Part shown: positions 54,453 through 63,876 of the stretch, piece by piece | Layout of the letters: every line of letters begins with the position of its first letter | Numbering within the stretch: the stretch's first letter is position 1 | From: Moraxella oculi | GTDB lineage: Bacteria > Pseudomonadota > Gammaproteobacteria > Pseudomonadales > Moraxellaceae | Direction of reading: 5' to 3' | DNA: 64,000 nucleotides | Assembly (NCBI RefSeq): GCF_023336735.1 | Contig: NZ_JAMBAQ010000008.1 | Span: 26,510-90,509, forward strand | Made by a program: the position numbers and the translations under genes | Notes under the pieces: model-generated | The model's input: the letters and a program-made list of their open reading frames with translations, nothing else | Databases searched by the model: none | What the model was told of the DNA's origin: nothing

Positions 54453-54467
54453 CTCAAAGGAGCAATC

Positions 54468-55247
54468 ATGACAACCAATCCCAAGACCCACATCATCATT
54501 CCAGCCCGCTATCACTCTACACGCTTGCCTGCTAAACCCTTGCTCAACTTACATGGTAAGCCCATGATTTTATGGACCGCCGAAAAAGCTCTGCAAGCAA
54601 CCTTTGCCGACAGCGTGTGTGTGGCAACCGATGATGAGCGGATTGTTTCGGTATGTGAAAAGTCAGGGATTCCTGTAGTGATGACAGGTAAGCACGCATC
54701 GGGTACAGACAGACTGGGTGAGGTGGTTCGTCTTTTGAATTTGTCAGATGACGACATCATCATCAATATGCAAGGTGATGAACCGCTTGTGCCGCCCATG
54801 CTACTAGAACAAGCCAAAAATCTGCTACTAAATCATGATGATTGCGTCATGGCGACTTTGTGTGAAGTGATTGATAATCATGATGATTTTTATAAAAACT
54901 CAGTAGTAAAAGTGGTTCATGCACGCCAAAATGCCTTGTATTTTAGTCGCAGTTCCATACCATATGACAGAGATGCTCATCTGTCAGGTGAGCTTGGCAA
55001 TACTCCACAAAATGCCTATCGTCATTTGGGGGTTTATGCGTATCGGGTCAAATTATTAAAAGAGTTTGGCGAATGGGAGCAGGGGGTTTTGGAACGCTTG
55101 GAGAGTTTGGAGCAGCTTCGTATTTTAGAGAATGGACAAAAAATCGCCATAGACATTGCCAAAGTTGCCTTGCCGCTGGGGGTGGATACTCAAGAGGACT
55201 TGGACAGATTGAATGCCATGCCAATTGATGAATTTTTGCAATTCTAA
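54468..55247 (+). CDS. kdsB: 3-deoxy-manno-octulosonate cytidylyltransferase
   Basis: 259-residue enzyme that makes CMP-KDO for LPS inner core. The motifs IIPARYHSTRLPAKPLLNLHGKPMI, VATDDERI, MTGKHASGTDRLGEV, NMQGDEPLVPP and YFSRSSIPYDRD are complete. AAAGGAG lies 8 bases before the start. holB follows at 12 bp, so they may be cotranscribed. Confidence 0.97.
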   Translation: MTTNPKTHIIIPARYHSTRLPAKPLLNLHGKPMILWTAEKALQATFADSVCVATDDERIVSVCEKSGIPVVMTGKHASGTDRLGEVVRLLNLSDDDIIINMQGDEPLVPPMLLEQAKNLLLNHDDCVMATLCEVIDNHDDFYKNSVVKVVHARQNALYFSRSSIPYDRDAHLSGELGNTPQNAYRHLGVYAYRVKLLKEFGEWEQGVLERLESLEQLRILENGQKIAIDIAKVALPLGVDTQEDLDRLNAMPIDEFLQF

Positions 55248-55259
55248 GCGGAGAGGGTA

Positions 55260-56267
55260 ATGAATGATTTGGACTATTTTTCTGCCTTATTACCTTGGCA
55301 AACGCAGGCTTGGGAGCAGGTAATTACTCAGTTTCATGAGGGTAAATTACCGCATGGGATTTTAGCCTGTGGCATGGCAGGCATTGGCAAAAGAAAATTT
55401 GTGTGGAGAGTGGTGGCATGGCTGCTTTGCCAAAATAGAACCGAGCAAGGAGCGTGCGGGCGTTGTGATGATTGTCATTGGCTTGCATCAGGCACGCATC
55501 CTGACTTGATGGTGTTGCCCAGCCAGAGTTTGCCGACCGCCGAACATCGGAATGATAAAGTCAATTCGATTAAAATTGACGACATTCGAGCCTTACAAGA
55601 GTACAGTCATGTCAAAGGCCATGGGGTGCGACTGATTATTTTGGATCATGCTGATACTCTGACGATGGGTGCAAGTAATGCTCTATTAAAGACCTTGGAA
55701 GAGCCGCAAGCGGGCGTGCATTTGATTTTGATTAGTAATCATCCGACTCGTCTGCTTCCTACCATCAAAAGTCGTGTGCAGGCTTTGCCACTAAGGCAGA
55801 TTTCATATCACATGGCATTGGATTTTGTTACCACAAAGTTAAATAATGACCAAGACATGGCGCGTCTGTGTTTGGATTTGGCAGATGGGGCGGTGCTTTT
55901 GGCGACTGATTTGCCAAAAAAAGTATGGTTTGATAAAAGAGAACTTTGGATCAAGACTTGGCTGGCTTTAAGACATGATAAGCGTTCGCCAATCAGTGCC
56001 AGTGATTATTGGCAACAGGTAATGGATTTGAATGACTTTTTGGTTTTAACCAGATTGATGTTCATTGACATCATGCGTGTGGGCTTAGGTTTGGACAGTC
56101 GCCATACAGACATCAATGTACAGGCATTGCTAGCACAACAATCACTGAACATGAATGCCATTGAACAATTTTGTCGCGTGCTTGATGATGTGGTGATGGC
56201 GATGGGGCAAAATGTGCAACATGGCATTGCTTATGATGAGTTGTTTTATGAGCTTGCTAGGCTATGA
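55260..56267 (+). CDS. holB: DNA polymerase III delta' subunit
   Basis: 335-residue clamp-loader subunit. The P-loop-like GMAGIGKRKFVWRV, a four-cysteine zinc module (CQNRTEQGACGRCDDCHW), IDDIRALQEYSHVKGHGVRLIILDHAD and LLKTLEEPQAGVHLILIS are typical. The P-loop is imperfect, as is normal for delta', which does not hydrolyse ATP. The partner delta subunit (holA) is at 15816. Confidence 0.93.
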   Translation: MNDLDYFSALLPWQTQAWEQVITQFHEGKLPHGILACGMAGIGKRKFVWRVVAWLLCQNRTEQGACGRCDDCHWLASGTHPDLMVLPSQSLPTAEHRNDKVNSIKIDDIRALQEYSHVKGHGVRLIILDHADTLTMGASNALLKTLEEPQAGVHLILISNHPTRLLPTIKSRVQALPLRQISYHMALDFVTTKLNNDQDMARLCLDLADGAVLLATDLPKKVWFDKRELWIKTWLALRHDKRSPISASDYWQQVMDLNDFLVLTRLMFIDIMRVGLGLDSRHTDINVQALLAQQSLNMNAIEQFCRVLDDVVMAMGQNVQHGIAYDELFYELARL

Positions 56268-56309
56268 GGATAAAATCAATGTTGCTTGAATTGATAACAA
56301 TGACTAAAT

Positions 56310-57062
56310 GTGCTACAAATGACCTCCGTGCTAAGAATTATCTATGAAGATGATGACTTGATTGTCGTTAATAAACCTGCAAAAATGCTTGTGCACCGTT
56401 CATGGCTGGATAAGCGTGAGACGGTTTTTGTGATGACATTGCTAAGAGACATGCTGGGTATGTATGTCTATCCTGTACATCGGCTTGACCGACCGACATC
56501 AGGGGCTTTGCTGTTCGCCAAATCATCTGAGGTGGCACGAGCATTGTCTGTACAATTTGAAAACCATGTGGTAGAGAAATCCTATTTGGCAGTCGTCCGT
56601 GGGCATCTCTTGGGTGATGGTCGGATTGAGTATCCTTTAAAAGTACGATTGGATGACATTGCTGATAAATTTGCTCAGGTGGATAAAGAGCCCCAGATTG
56701 CCATCACAGAGTATCAAAATTTGGCGACTTGTGAGTTACCCATCATCTCCACCGCAAGATATGCCACTTCTCGTTATTCTTTGATGCGACTGATGCCCAT
56801 CACGGGGCGTAAACATCAGCTAAGACGACACATGACACATCTGTTTCATCCGATTGTTGGCGATACCACGCATGGTGATACAGCACAAAATCGTGCCGTA
56901 TTGGAATTTACAGGGGTGTCTCGGCTACTTTTGCATGCTCACACGCTTGCTTTTAATGACATGAGTGGCAAAAAAGTGACGACTGTTGCATCTTTGGATG
57001 ATGAATTTGTAAAAGTGATGGCAGATTTTGGTTGGGGTGAGTATTGTTCGGCGGTTTTGTGA
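56310..57062 (+). CDS. truC: RluA-family pseudouridine synthase, TruC-like
   Basis: 250-residue RNA pseudouridine synthase. The catalytic motif HRLDRPTSGALLFAKS carries the nucleophilic Asp; NKPAKMLVHRSWLDKRE near the start and GRKHQLRRHMTHLFHPIVGDTTHGD resemble TruC, which modifies U65 of tRNA. There is no S4 domain. The GTG at 56310 or the ATG at 56319 may be the start. A long hairpin follows the gene. Confidence 0.88.
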   Translation: MLQMTSVLRIIYEDDDLIVVNKPAKMLVHRSWLDKRETVFVMTLLRDMLGMYVYPVHRLDRPTSGALLFAKSSEVARALSVQFENHVVEKSYLAVVRGHLLGDGRIEYPLKVRLDDIADKFAQVDKEPQIAITEYQNLATCELPIISTARYATSRYSLMRLMPITGRKHQLRRHMTHLFHPIVGDTTHGDTAQNRAVLEFTGVSRLLLHAHTLAFNDMSGKKVTTVASLDDEFVKVMADFGWGEYCSAVL

Positions 57063-57116
57063 GGCCGATTGACTCATTTGGTCAATGCAGTACGACGACC
57101 ATCAAAAGGCTTTGTT

Positions 57117-57168
57117 AAGTATGCTTTCATTCGGTTTTTAAGAACATGAATGATGAAAGCATACTTTT
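57117..57168 (+). terminator. long hairpin terminator after truC
   Basis: Two 14-base exact complements (AAGTATGCTTTCAT and ATGAAAGCATACTT) enclose a 22-base loop and are followed by TT. The whole 57063-57398 gap (336 bp) holds this hairpin, a candidate promoter and otherwise nothing recognised. Confidence 0.65.
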
Positions 57169-57317
57169 GTGGTTAAAAATGCTAAAATACCCGTGTTTTT
57201 AACGCCGCATCAATCTTAGATTCACAGCAACCATCAATATTATCCCTCAAGCTTTCATCATGTCGCTCAATGTAAAAAGGAAGGGTGTGATTGACCGTGT
57301 GCTCAGTTCATTGGTGG

Positions 57318-57346
57318 TTGACATTGACATGGCGAATTAACATGAT
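57318..57346 (+). promoter_or_regulatory. putative promoter of the fructose operon
   Basis: TTGACA (57318-57323) and CATGAT (57341-57346) with 17-bp spacing lie about 52 bp before fruB. TTGACA is tandemly repeated at 57324. No clear FruR/Cra palindrome was seen. Confidence 0.4.
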
Positions 57347-57398
57347 TGATGGTGGGGTTTATGGTCAATAAGAAAGTTGATGAATATTAAGGGTTATT

Positions 57399-60254
57399 AT
57401 GCAATTAACCACAAAAGATGTGCGCATGAATCTGCATGCAGCTGATAAAAAAGAAGCTTTGGCGATGCTTGCTGATATTTTGGTCGAAGATGGCTTGACT
57501 ACGCAAAACTATGTGCATGGCCTGTATGATAGGGAGGCGCAGACCACCACTTATCTGGGTCAAGGCATCGCCATTCCGCATGGCACGCCACAATCTCGTG
57601 ATGACATTTTAGCAACTGGTGTGCGACTGGCACATTTTCCTGATGGGGTGGTATGGGGTGATGAAGGGGAGTTGGTGTATTTGGCAGTGGTCATCGCTGC
57701 ACGATCTGATGAGCATTTACAAATATTAAAACAACTGACCAAAATCCTATCGCAGGACATTGCCCAAAAAATCAACTCTGTCAAAACCGCCGATGAGCTG
57801 CTTGCCATCATCAATGACAAGCCGCAGTCTTTGCTTTTGAATCAACATCTTATCCAAATTGATGAGCAGGCAAAAGATGCTGATGCGTTATTCGCCACGG
57901 CAGTTACTGCATTAAAGAAAACACGCGCTGTCAATACATTGTCTTTGTTGCCGTCGCAGCCACTTGCGGTGTCAGACCTAGTGCAGTGCATCAGCTTTGT
58001 GGGTGATGACCATCAAGTTGCCCAATCGGCACTTTCGCTTGCGATTGCTAAGCATGACATCACGCCAAGGGCGGTGGCTGTCATTGTGGCCAATGAGAAA
58101 TTGGATGCTAGGAAGCTGGCATCGGTGTATGATGTATTGATGGGTGAGGAGTTTGGGTTGGCACTGCATCAGGCAGATATTCATGCCATCTTGCAATTAT
58201 TGGACATACAAGAGACATCTTGGCCATCAAAAGACGCGCTCATTCTTAATGAGCATGGTCTGCATGCACGCCCTGCGACCATACTGTCGGCACTTGCCAA
58301 GCAAGCGAAAGGCGAGATTAGAGTCTCGGTGGATGGTGGTGATTTTGTCTCTGCGAAGAGTTTAAGTCGTCTGCTGTCCTTGGGGGCGGTGCGTGGTCAG
58401 ACACTCACATTCATCGCTGAGCCAAATACTGAGGCACAAGGATACTTAGAAAAATTGACGCAGGCTGTGACTGATGGCTTGGGTGAAAAGGTGTTGCCTT
58501 TGTCACATCGGTCAGAACACGCAGAGTTGAGTGATGCTGATGCTTTGGTTGAAATGCCTGCAGATAAGCACCTTGAACGAGGCGAAAAAATTCCTGCCAC
58601 CATCGCTTCATCTGGTGTGGCAATCGGTACGACTTTTGTGGTGCGTGAGCAACAAGTTGATTATCCAATGATTGCCGACGACCCTCAAGCAGAATTTGAG
58701 CGATTGATTGGGGCGATTGAGCGGGTAAAGGCGGAGTTGTCATCAACCATCGCATCTGCCAACAACGCTGATGTTGCCCAGATTTTTATGGCACATGTGG
58801 CACTTCTTGATGATGAAGAGATGGTGTTTGAAGCAAAGGCTGCCATTGATGCTGGTTCATCAGCAGAAGCGGCTTGGCAGGCGTGTATTGATGATGCTGT
58901 TGAGATTCAGTCTAAAGTGACCAATCCCTTACTGGCACAGCGTGCAGCAGACTTAAAAGATGTGGGTCAAAAGGTGCTTTTGGCATTGACCGGTCAGGAC
59001 TGGCAGGCTGAGCCAAAGACGCCTTATGTACTGGTTAAGGAGGATCTGTTGCCATCGGATGTGGCACGACTTGATCCATCTTGTGTGGCAGGTATTTTGA
59101 CGGCAGTTGGTGGTTCCAGTTCGCACAGTGCCATCGTTGCTCGTGCTTTGGGCATTCCAGCACTTGTAGGCGTAGGTTTTGGCATTCTAGATATCTCCCA
59201 AGACACACCCATTTTAGTGAATGCTAGCGAAGGTTGGTTTGTGATTGAGCCAAGCGATGCCATGATTTTGCAAGGTAAGCAAGCACAAGAGAGTTTGAAA
59301 CAGCGTCAACAGCTTGCCAATCAGCATGCCTTGGATTCGGCCATCACCATTGACGGACACCAAGTGGAAGTGGCGGTCAATCTTGGTGGCGTTCATGACG
59401 CTGCCAGTGCTGTGGCAAGTGGTGCCGATGGGGTGGGTCTGTTGCGTACAGAGCTTGTATTTATGACGCATGACCAAGTTCCTGATGTCCAAGCACAGAT
59501 GCGTGATTATGAGCAAGTATTCGATGCTTTTGACGCTCGTCCTGTGGTGGTACGCACGCTGGATGTGGGGGGTGATAAGCCCCTATCCTATTTGCCAATG
59601 CCTGATGAGGACAATCCATTTTTAGGGTTGCGTGGCATTCGCCTATCTCTTAAACAGCCCAAAATGCTAAAAGATCAGCTGACGGCCTTGATTTTGGCAT
59701 CAAAAGGGCGTGATTTGCGTATCATGTTTCCGATGGTAAGCAAGTTGGAAGAGTGGCTGATGGCAAAAAGTATTTTAGAGGAAGTAAAAGCTCGGTATCC
59801 ACATGACCGTTTGCAGGTGGGTATCATGATTGAGGTGCCAAGTGCAGCCATCATGGCGAATGCCTTTGCTGGCGAAGTGGATTTTTTTAGCATCGGAACC
59901 AATGACTTAACTCAATATGTGATGGCAATTGATCGTGGTCATCCTGTACTGTCTCAAGAAGCGGATGGGCTACACCCTAGCGTATTGATGCTAATACATC
60001 AGACCATCAAAGCGGCACATGCTCATGGTAAATGGGTTGGTGTGTGTGGCGAGCTGGCTGGTGATTCAAAGGCGATACCCATTTTGTTGGGGCTTGGGGT
60101 TGATGAACTTAGCATGTCAGTATCAAGCATCGCCTTGGCAAAACAACAGGTACGCGAACTTAGTTTGGCAGAATGCCAAGTATTGGCCAAGCACGCCCTT
60201 AATTGTCGAACTGCCAATGAAGTGCGTGCATTAAGATTGGAGAGTGATGCGTGA
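57399..60254 (+). CDS. fruB: fructose PTS multiphosphoryl transfer protein (EIIA-HPr-EI)
   Basis: 951-residue fusion passing phosphate from PEP to the fructose transporter. The EIIA-Fru domain has His61 (GQGIAIPHGT). A linker/degenerate receiver region is followed by HPr with His289 (LNEHGLHARPAT). Enzyme I follows with His576 (GGSSSHSAIVARALGIPALVG), PEP-binding RTLDVGGDKPL and GIMIEVPSAA. This makes fructose uptake independent of separate ptsH/ptsI genes, as in pseudomonads and xanthomonads. The E. coli FruB lacks the EI part. Confidence 0.95.
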   Translation: MQLTTKDVRMNLHAADKKEALAMLADILVEDGLTTQNYVHGLYDREAQTTTYLGQGIAIPHGTPQSRDDILATGVRLAHFPDGVVWGDEGELVYLAVVIAARSDEHLQILKQLTKILSQDIAQKINSVKTADELLAIINDKPQSLLLNQHLIQIDEQAKDADALFATAVTALKKTRAVNTLSLLPSQPLAVSDLVQCISFVGDDHQVAQSALSLAIAKHDITPRAVAVIVANEKLDARKLASVYDVLMGEEFGLALHQADIHAILQLLDIQETSWPSKDALILNEHGLHARPATILSALAKQAKGEIRVSVDGGDFVSAKSLSRLLSLGAVRGQTLTFIAEPNTEAQGYLEKLTQAVTDGLGEKVLPLSHRSEHAELSDADALVEMPADKHLERGEKIPATIASSGVAIGTTFVVREQQVDYPMIADDPQAEFERLIGAIERVKAELSSTIASANNADVAQIFMAHVALLDDEEMVFEAKAAIDAGSSAEAAWQACIDDAVEIQSKVTNPLLAQRAADLKDVGQKVLLALTGQDWQAEPKTPYVLVKEDLLPSDVARLDPSCVAGILTAVGGSSSHSAIVARALGIPALVGVGFGILDISQDTPILVNASEGWFVIEPSDAMILQGKQAQESLKQRQQLANQHALDSAITIDGHQVEVAVNLGGVHDAASAVASGADGVGLLRTELVFMTHDQVPDVQAQMRDYEQVFDAFDARPVVVRTLDVGGDKPLSYLPMPDEDNPFLGLRGIRLSLKQPKMLKDQLTALILASKGRDLRIMFPMVSKLEEWLMAKSILEEVKARYPHDRLQVGIMIEVPSAAIMANAFAGEVDFFSIGTNDLTQYVMAIDRGHPVLSQEADGLHPSVLMLIHQTIKAAHAHGKWVGVCGELAGDSKAIPILLGLGVDELSMSVSSIALAKQQVRELSLAECQVLAKHALNCRTANEVRALRLESDA

Positions 60255-61219
60255 TGAAAGTGCTTTGCATTACCTTAAATCCTGCGATTGATTTGACGCT
60301 GTCGGTCAATGATTTGAATGTTGGTCAAGTCAATCGTGCGTATTTTTGCCAATCAGATCCAGCTGGCAAAGGGCTTAATGCTGCACAAATATTATCAGAC
60401 TTAGGCTTTGACACCATTGCTTCGGGTTTTTTGGGTAAGCAGAATGCGGCTATTTTTGAGCAGCTTTTTACTCATCGTCATCAGCTTAGCACCCATGCCG
60501 AAGACTGTCTGGTGGGTGTCTTGCGTGATGAATTTGTTCGTGTGGTTGGGGAAACTCGCATCAATGTCAAGATTGATGCTGCTGGCATTACCACGGACAT
60601 TAATGGCAAGGGATTTTTTGTCAGTCATCAAGATAAGTTAGCATTATTAAGTCATCTGGCACCCATCGCCAAAGAATGCCAGGCGGTGTTGGTGGCTGGG
60701 AGTTTGCCCTTGGGATTTGAGACGGAGGATTTTGATGAATTGTTGTCAATATTGACAATGGCTAATGATAAAGTCGCTGTTGATGTCAGTGGTGCGGCCC
60801 TAGAGGTTGCTTTGCGACACCAGTTGTGGCTTATCAAGCCCAATGATGATGAATTGGCACAGGTCTTTGGTCAATCTGCCACAAACCTGGCACGGCAATC
60901 AGCATTGCTAAAAGGTTTGGATATTGAGCATGTCGTTGTGTCCATGGGCGAAAGAGGGGTGAACTGGTTTGTGGGCGATGAGATTTATCATTCAATACCG
61001 CCCAAGATGACTGTTAAGAGTACTGTTGGTGCTGGCGATACCTTGACCGCTGGCATGATGGCAGGACTGCTACACAAACTGCCCCCAAAAGACATATTGG
61101 CTCGTGCCACTGCCTTGTCCGCTCATGCGGTGAGTATCGTCGGTTTTAAGGCGGCAAGCCAAGACAGAATGACTGAACTGTTGCCACAAGTGAGTGTCCA
61201 AAGATTATCTCATCGCTAA
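60254..61219 (+). CDS. fruK: 1-phosphofructokinase
   Basis: PfkB-family kinase of about 321 residues that turns fructose 1-phosphate into fructose 1,6-bisphosphate. The start MKVLCITLNPAIDLTLSV, GKGLNAAQILSDLGF, WLIKPNDDELAQVFG and the catalytic GAGD in VGAGDTLTAGMM are present. Its ATG overlaps the fruB stop (TGATG); a GTG one codon earlier (60251) is also possible. Confidence 0.95.
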   Translation: MKVLCITLNPAIDLTLSVNDLNVGQVNRAYFCQSDPAGKGLNAAQILSDLGFDTIASGFLGKQNAAIFEQLFTHRHQLSTHAEDCLVGVLRDEFVRVVGETRINVKIDAAGITTDINGKGFFVSHQDKLALLSHLAPIAKECQAVLVAGSLPLGFETEDFDELLSILTMANDKVAVDVSGAALEVALRHQLWLIKPNDDELAQVFGQSATNLARQSALLKGLDIEHVVVSMGERGVNWFVGDEIYHSIPPKMTVKSTVGAGDTLTAGMMAGLLHKLPPKDILARATALSAHAVSIVGFKAASQDRMTELLPQVSVQRLSHR

Positions 61220-61254
61220 TTTTTTTTAATATTCATGAGTGATATGGAAAACCT

Positions 61255-62934
61255 ATGCAATTTTTAACCACCTCTTATGTGATTGTGGCTGAGCAAAACT
61301 TGCCACACACACTGCTACTTGCAAAAAAACTCTCAAAAGCTCTACAAGATAAAGGTGTGCCCACAACGGTTTTATTGACTGATCAGGCAAGTCATGCCCA
61401 CAAAATCGTCATTGGTCAAAAAAACGGTATTGATGGAAAAACCATCTATCTAGATCAAGATGAACTGCTTCCTAACTATTTTGATGATGAGGTGTATTTA
61501 AACTCACTGTTGGGCTCTTTAACATCTGCACCATCACGCACCATCAGCACATCGGTCCAACAGGACAAGCCATTTAAAATCGTGGCGGTAACTGCCTGCC
61601 CAACAGGTGTGGCACACACCTTTATGTCAGCAGAAGCAATTGAGCAGTATGCTAAATCTCAAGGCTGGGACATCAAGGTTGAAACTCGTGGGCAAGTCGG
61701 TATCGGCAATCCCATCAGTGCTGATGAGGTGGCAGCGGCGGATTTGGTATTCGTGGCGGCGGATATTGAAGTGGACTTATCAAAGTTTACTGGCAAAAAA
61801 ATATACCGCACCTCTACCAGTTTGGCACTAAAAAAGACCGCCGAAGAGTTTGATAGAGCATTGGGCGGTGCTGTCATTCATCAACAAGCAAATGTTAAAG
61901 CAGAGGTACAACCACAATCAGAAAACAAAAGCGTCTATCAACACCTGATGACAGGCGTGTCTTATATGTTGCCTTTGGTGGTGGCAGGCGGTCTGTTGAT
62001 TGCCATGTCTTTCATGTTTGGTGTAGAGGCCTTTAAAGATGCAGCGATTGCATACGGCTTACCAAAAGCATTGATGGATATTGGTGGTGGCAGTGCATTT
62101 GCTTTGATGATTGCTATATTTTCTGGCTATGTGGCATATTCGATCGCTGACCGCCCTGGTCTTGCGGTAGGATTGATTGGTGGCATGCTTGCCAATACTG
62201 CTGGTGCGGGTATCTTAGGAGGGATTGTTGCAGGGTTTTTGGCAGGGTATGTGGTGAAGTTCTTAAATGATGTGATTAAATTACCACCGAGCTTAGCCGC
62301 CTTAAAGCCGATTTTGATTTTACCATTGTTGGGTGCGTTGATTGTTGGCTTGCTGATGGTTTATGTGGTTAATCCGCCCGTTGCCGCATTAATGGACGCG
62401 CTTACTGGTTGGCTAAAATCCATGGGGGAGGTAAACGCCATCATTTTGGGCATGATTTTAGGGCTGATGATGTGTGCTGATATGGGCGGCCCAATCAATA
62501 AGGCGGCTTATACATTTTCTGTAGGCATGATTGCCTCTGGTGTTTATACGCCGATTGCGGCAGCGATGGCGGCAGGCATGGTGCCACCGATAGGCATGGC
62601 GATTGCCACTTGGTTGGCACCTTCCAAGTTCAAAGATGATCAAAAAAATGCTGGCAAGGCGTCGTTTGTATTGGGTCTGTGTTTCATTTCAGAAGGGGCG
62701 TTACCTTTTGTGGCGGCTGACCCTACTCGTGTGATTGCTGCATCATTAACTGGTGGGGCGGTGGCAGGAGCGATCTCAATGGGTTTGGGCATTGCTTTAC
62801 AAGCGCCGCATGGTGGGTTGTTCGTGATTCCTTTTGTGTCTCAGCCAATGATGTATGTGATTGCCATTGCCATCGGCTCGGTGGTAACTGGTGTGATTTA
62901 TGCAACCATTAAACCAAAGAATGCTACCGTCTAA
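61255..62934 (+). CDS. fruA: fructose PTS EIIBC permease
   Basis: 559-residue membrane permease bringing in fructose as fructose 1-phosphate. It has a degenerate N-terminal IIB' domain (about 1-95, no active Cys), then a IIB domain with active Cys in KIVAVTACPTGVAHTFMSAE, then IIC with about ten helices (VSYMLPLVVAGGLLIAMSFMFG onward) and the MCADMGGPINKAAYTF segment. Together with fruB and fruK it forms a complete route from fructose to glycolysis. Confidence 0.95.
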   Translation: MQFLTTSYVIVAEQNLPHTLLLAKKLSKALQDKGVPTTVLLTDQASHAHKIVIGQKNGIDGKTIYLDQDELLPNYFDDEVYLNSLLGSLTSAPSRTISTSVQQDKPFKIVAVTACPTGVAHTFMSAEAIEQYAKSQGWDIKVETRGQVGIGNPISADEVAAADLVFVAADIEVDLSKFTGKKIYRTSTSLALKKTAEEFDRALGGAVIHQQANVKAEVQPQSENKSVYQHLMTGVSYMLPLVVAGGLLIAMSFMFGVEAFKDAAIAYGLPKALMDIGGGSAFALMIAIFSGYVAYSIADRPGLAVGLIGGMLANTAGAGILGGIVAGFLAGYVVKFLNDVIKLPPSLAALKPILILPLLGALIVGLLMVYVVNPPVAALMDALTGWLKSMGEVNAIILGMILGLMMCADMGGPINKAAYTFSVGMIASGVYTPIAAAMAAGMVPPIGMAIATWLAPSKFKDDQKNAGKASFVLGLCFISEGALPFVAADPTRVIAASLTGGAVAGAISMGLGIALQAPHGGLFVIPFVSQPMMYVIAIAIGSVVTGVIYATIKPKNATV

Positions 62935-63033
62935 CTCACATGCTGACAAAAAACCTACCTGTGGGTGGGTTTTGTGTTCTCATGGCTCGTGTTAGAATAA
63001 TGAATGATTTTTTGGTGCTTAAAAGAGATTTAA

Positions 63034-63876
63034 ATGATGTATGTTGTAAAATCTAAGATATCAACACTGGCAACGCTTGGCATGCTGACCGTAGTGGTAT
63101 TATCAGGATGTGCCAGCCAACCCAATCAACAAAAGATGACTACTAAAGCCGCATTAGGCTCGCCAAAGGTGGTGATGAATGCTCAAGGTGTGCCCAATCG
63201 CTATCTGGTCAAGCAGGGCGATACAATAAGCAAGATTGCTGTTCGCTATGGGTTGGACTGGCAGACGCTTGGGCGTATCAATCATCTTGATGCACAATAT
63301 ACCATTTATGTGGGTCAATGGCTCACCCTATGGCAAGATGGGGTAGGCTTGGACGCATTAACGCATCAACGCACTAGCCAACACACCCAACAACCCAAAA
63401 CCACCAAATCTAAAATAACACCAGCAAAACCAGCAGTACCAACATATACACCGCCCTCAACCGTAACTTCATCACCATCTGTGGGCAGTGTAGGCTTGAT
63501 GCAATTTCGCTACCCTGTCAGCAGTAGTAATCCTGTGGTGCGACGCTTTGGCACGACCACCATCAATGGACAGGCGGTCAATAGTCAAGGAATGTGGTTC
63601 TCTGGGCGTGCTGGTGACGCAGTTTTGGCAAGCCGTAAAGGCACAGTACTGCATGCTGATGGCAATATTGATGGAGCAATGATTGCGATTGCTCATGCTG
63701 ATGGTTTTGTGAGTAATTATTTCCACATTCAAAATGCGCAGGTGAAAGCAGGTCAGACCGTACAGGCAGGCCAGCAAATCGCTACCATGCGTGGGCAAGA
63801 GAATGGTACGGCATTGCTTGAGTTTCGCATTGCTCGCAATTCAAGTTATGTCGACCCCTTATCTGTTCTAAAATAA
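63034..63876 (+). CDS. nlpD: NlpD-like LysM/LytM lipoprotein
   Basis: 280-residue outer-membrane lipoprotein with signal peptide and lipobox LSGC, a LysM domain (about 58-100, YLVKQGDTISKIAVRYGLDWQTLGRINH) and a C-terminal LytM/M23 domain. The zinc ligands of active M23 peptidases are missing (EFRIAR where HxH would sit), as in NlpD/EnvC, which activate amidases during cell separation. ATG at 63034 and 63037 are adjacent alternatives. The symbol is a best match; the usual rpoS/pcm neighbours are not in view. Confidence 0.75.
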   Translation: MMYVVKSKISTLATLGMLTVVVLSGCASQPNQQKMTTKAALGSPKVVMNAQGVPNRYLVKQGDTISKIAVRYGLDWQTLGRINHLDAQYTIYVGQWLTLWQDGVGLDALTHQRTSQHTQQPKTTKSKITPAKPAVPTYTPPSTVTSSPSVGSVGLMQFRYPVSSSNPVVRRFGTTTINGQAVNSQGMWFSGRAGDAVLASRKGTVLHADGNIDGAMIAIAHADGFVSNYFHIQNAQVKAGQTVQAGQQIATMRGQENGTALLEFRIARNSSYVDPLSVLK

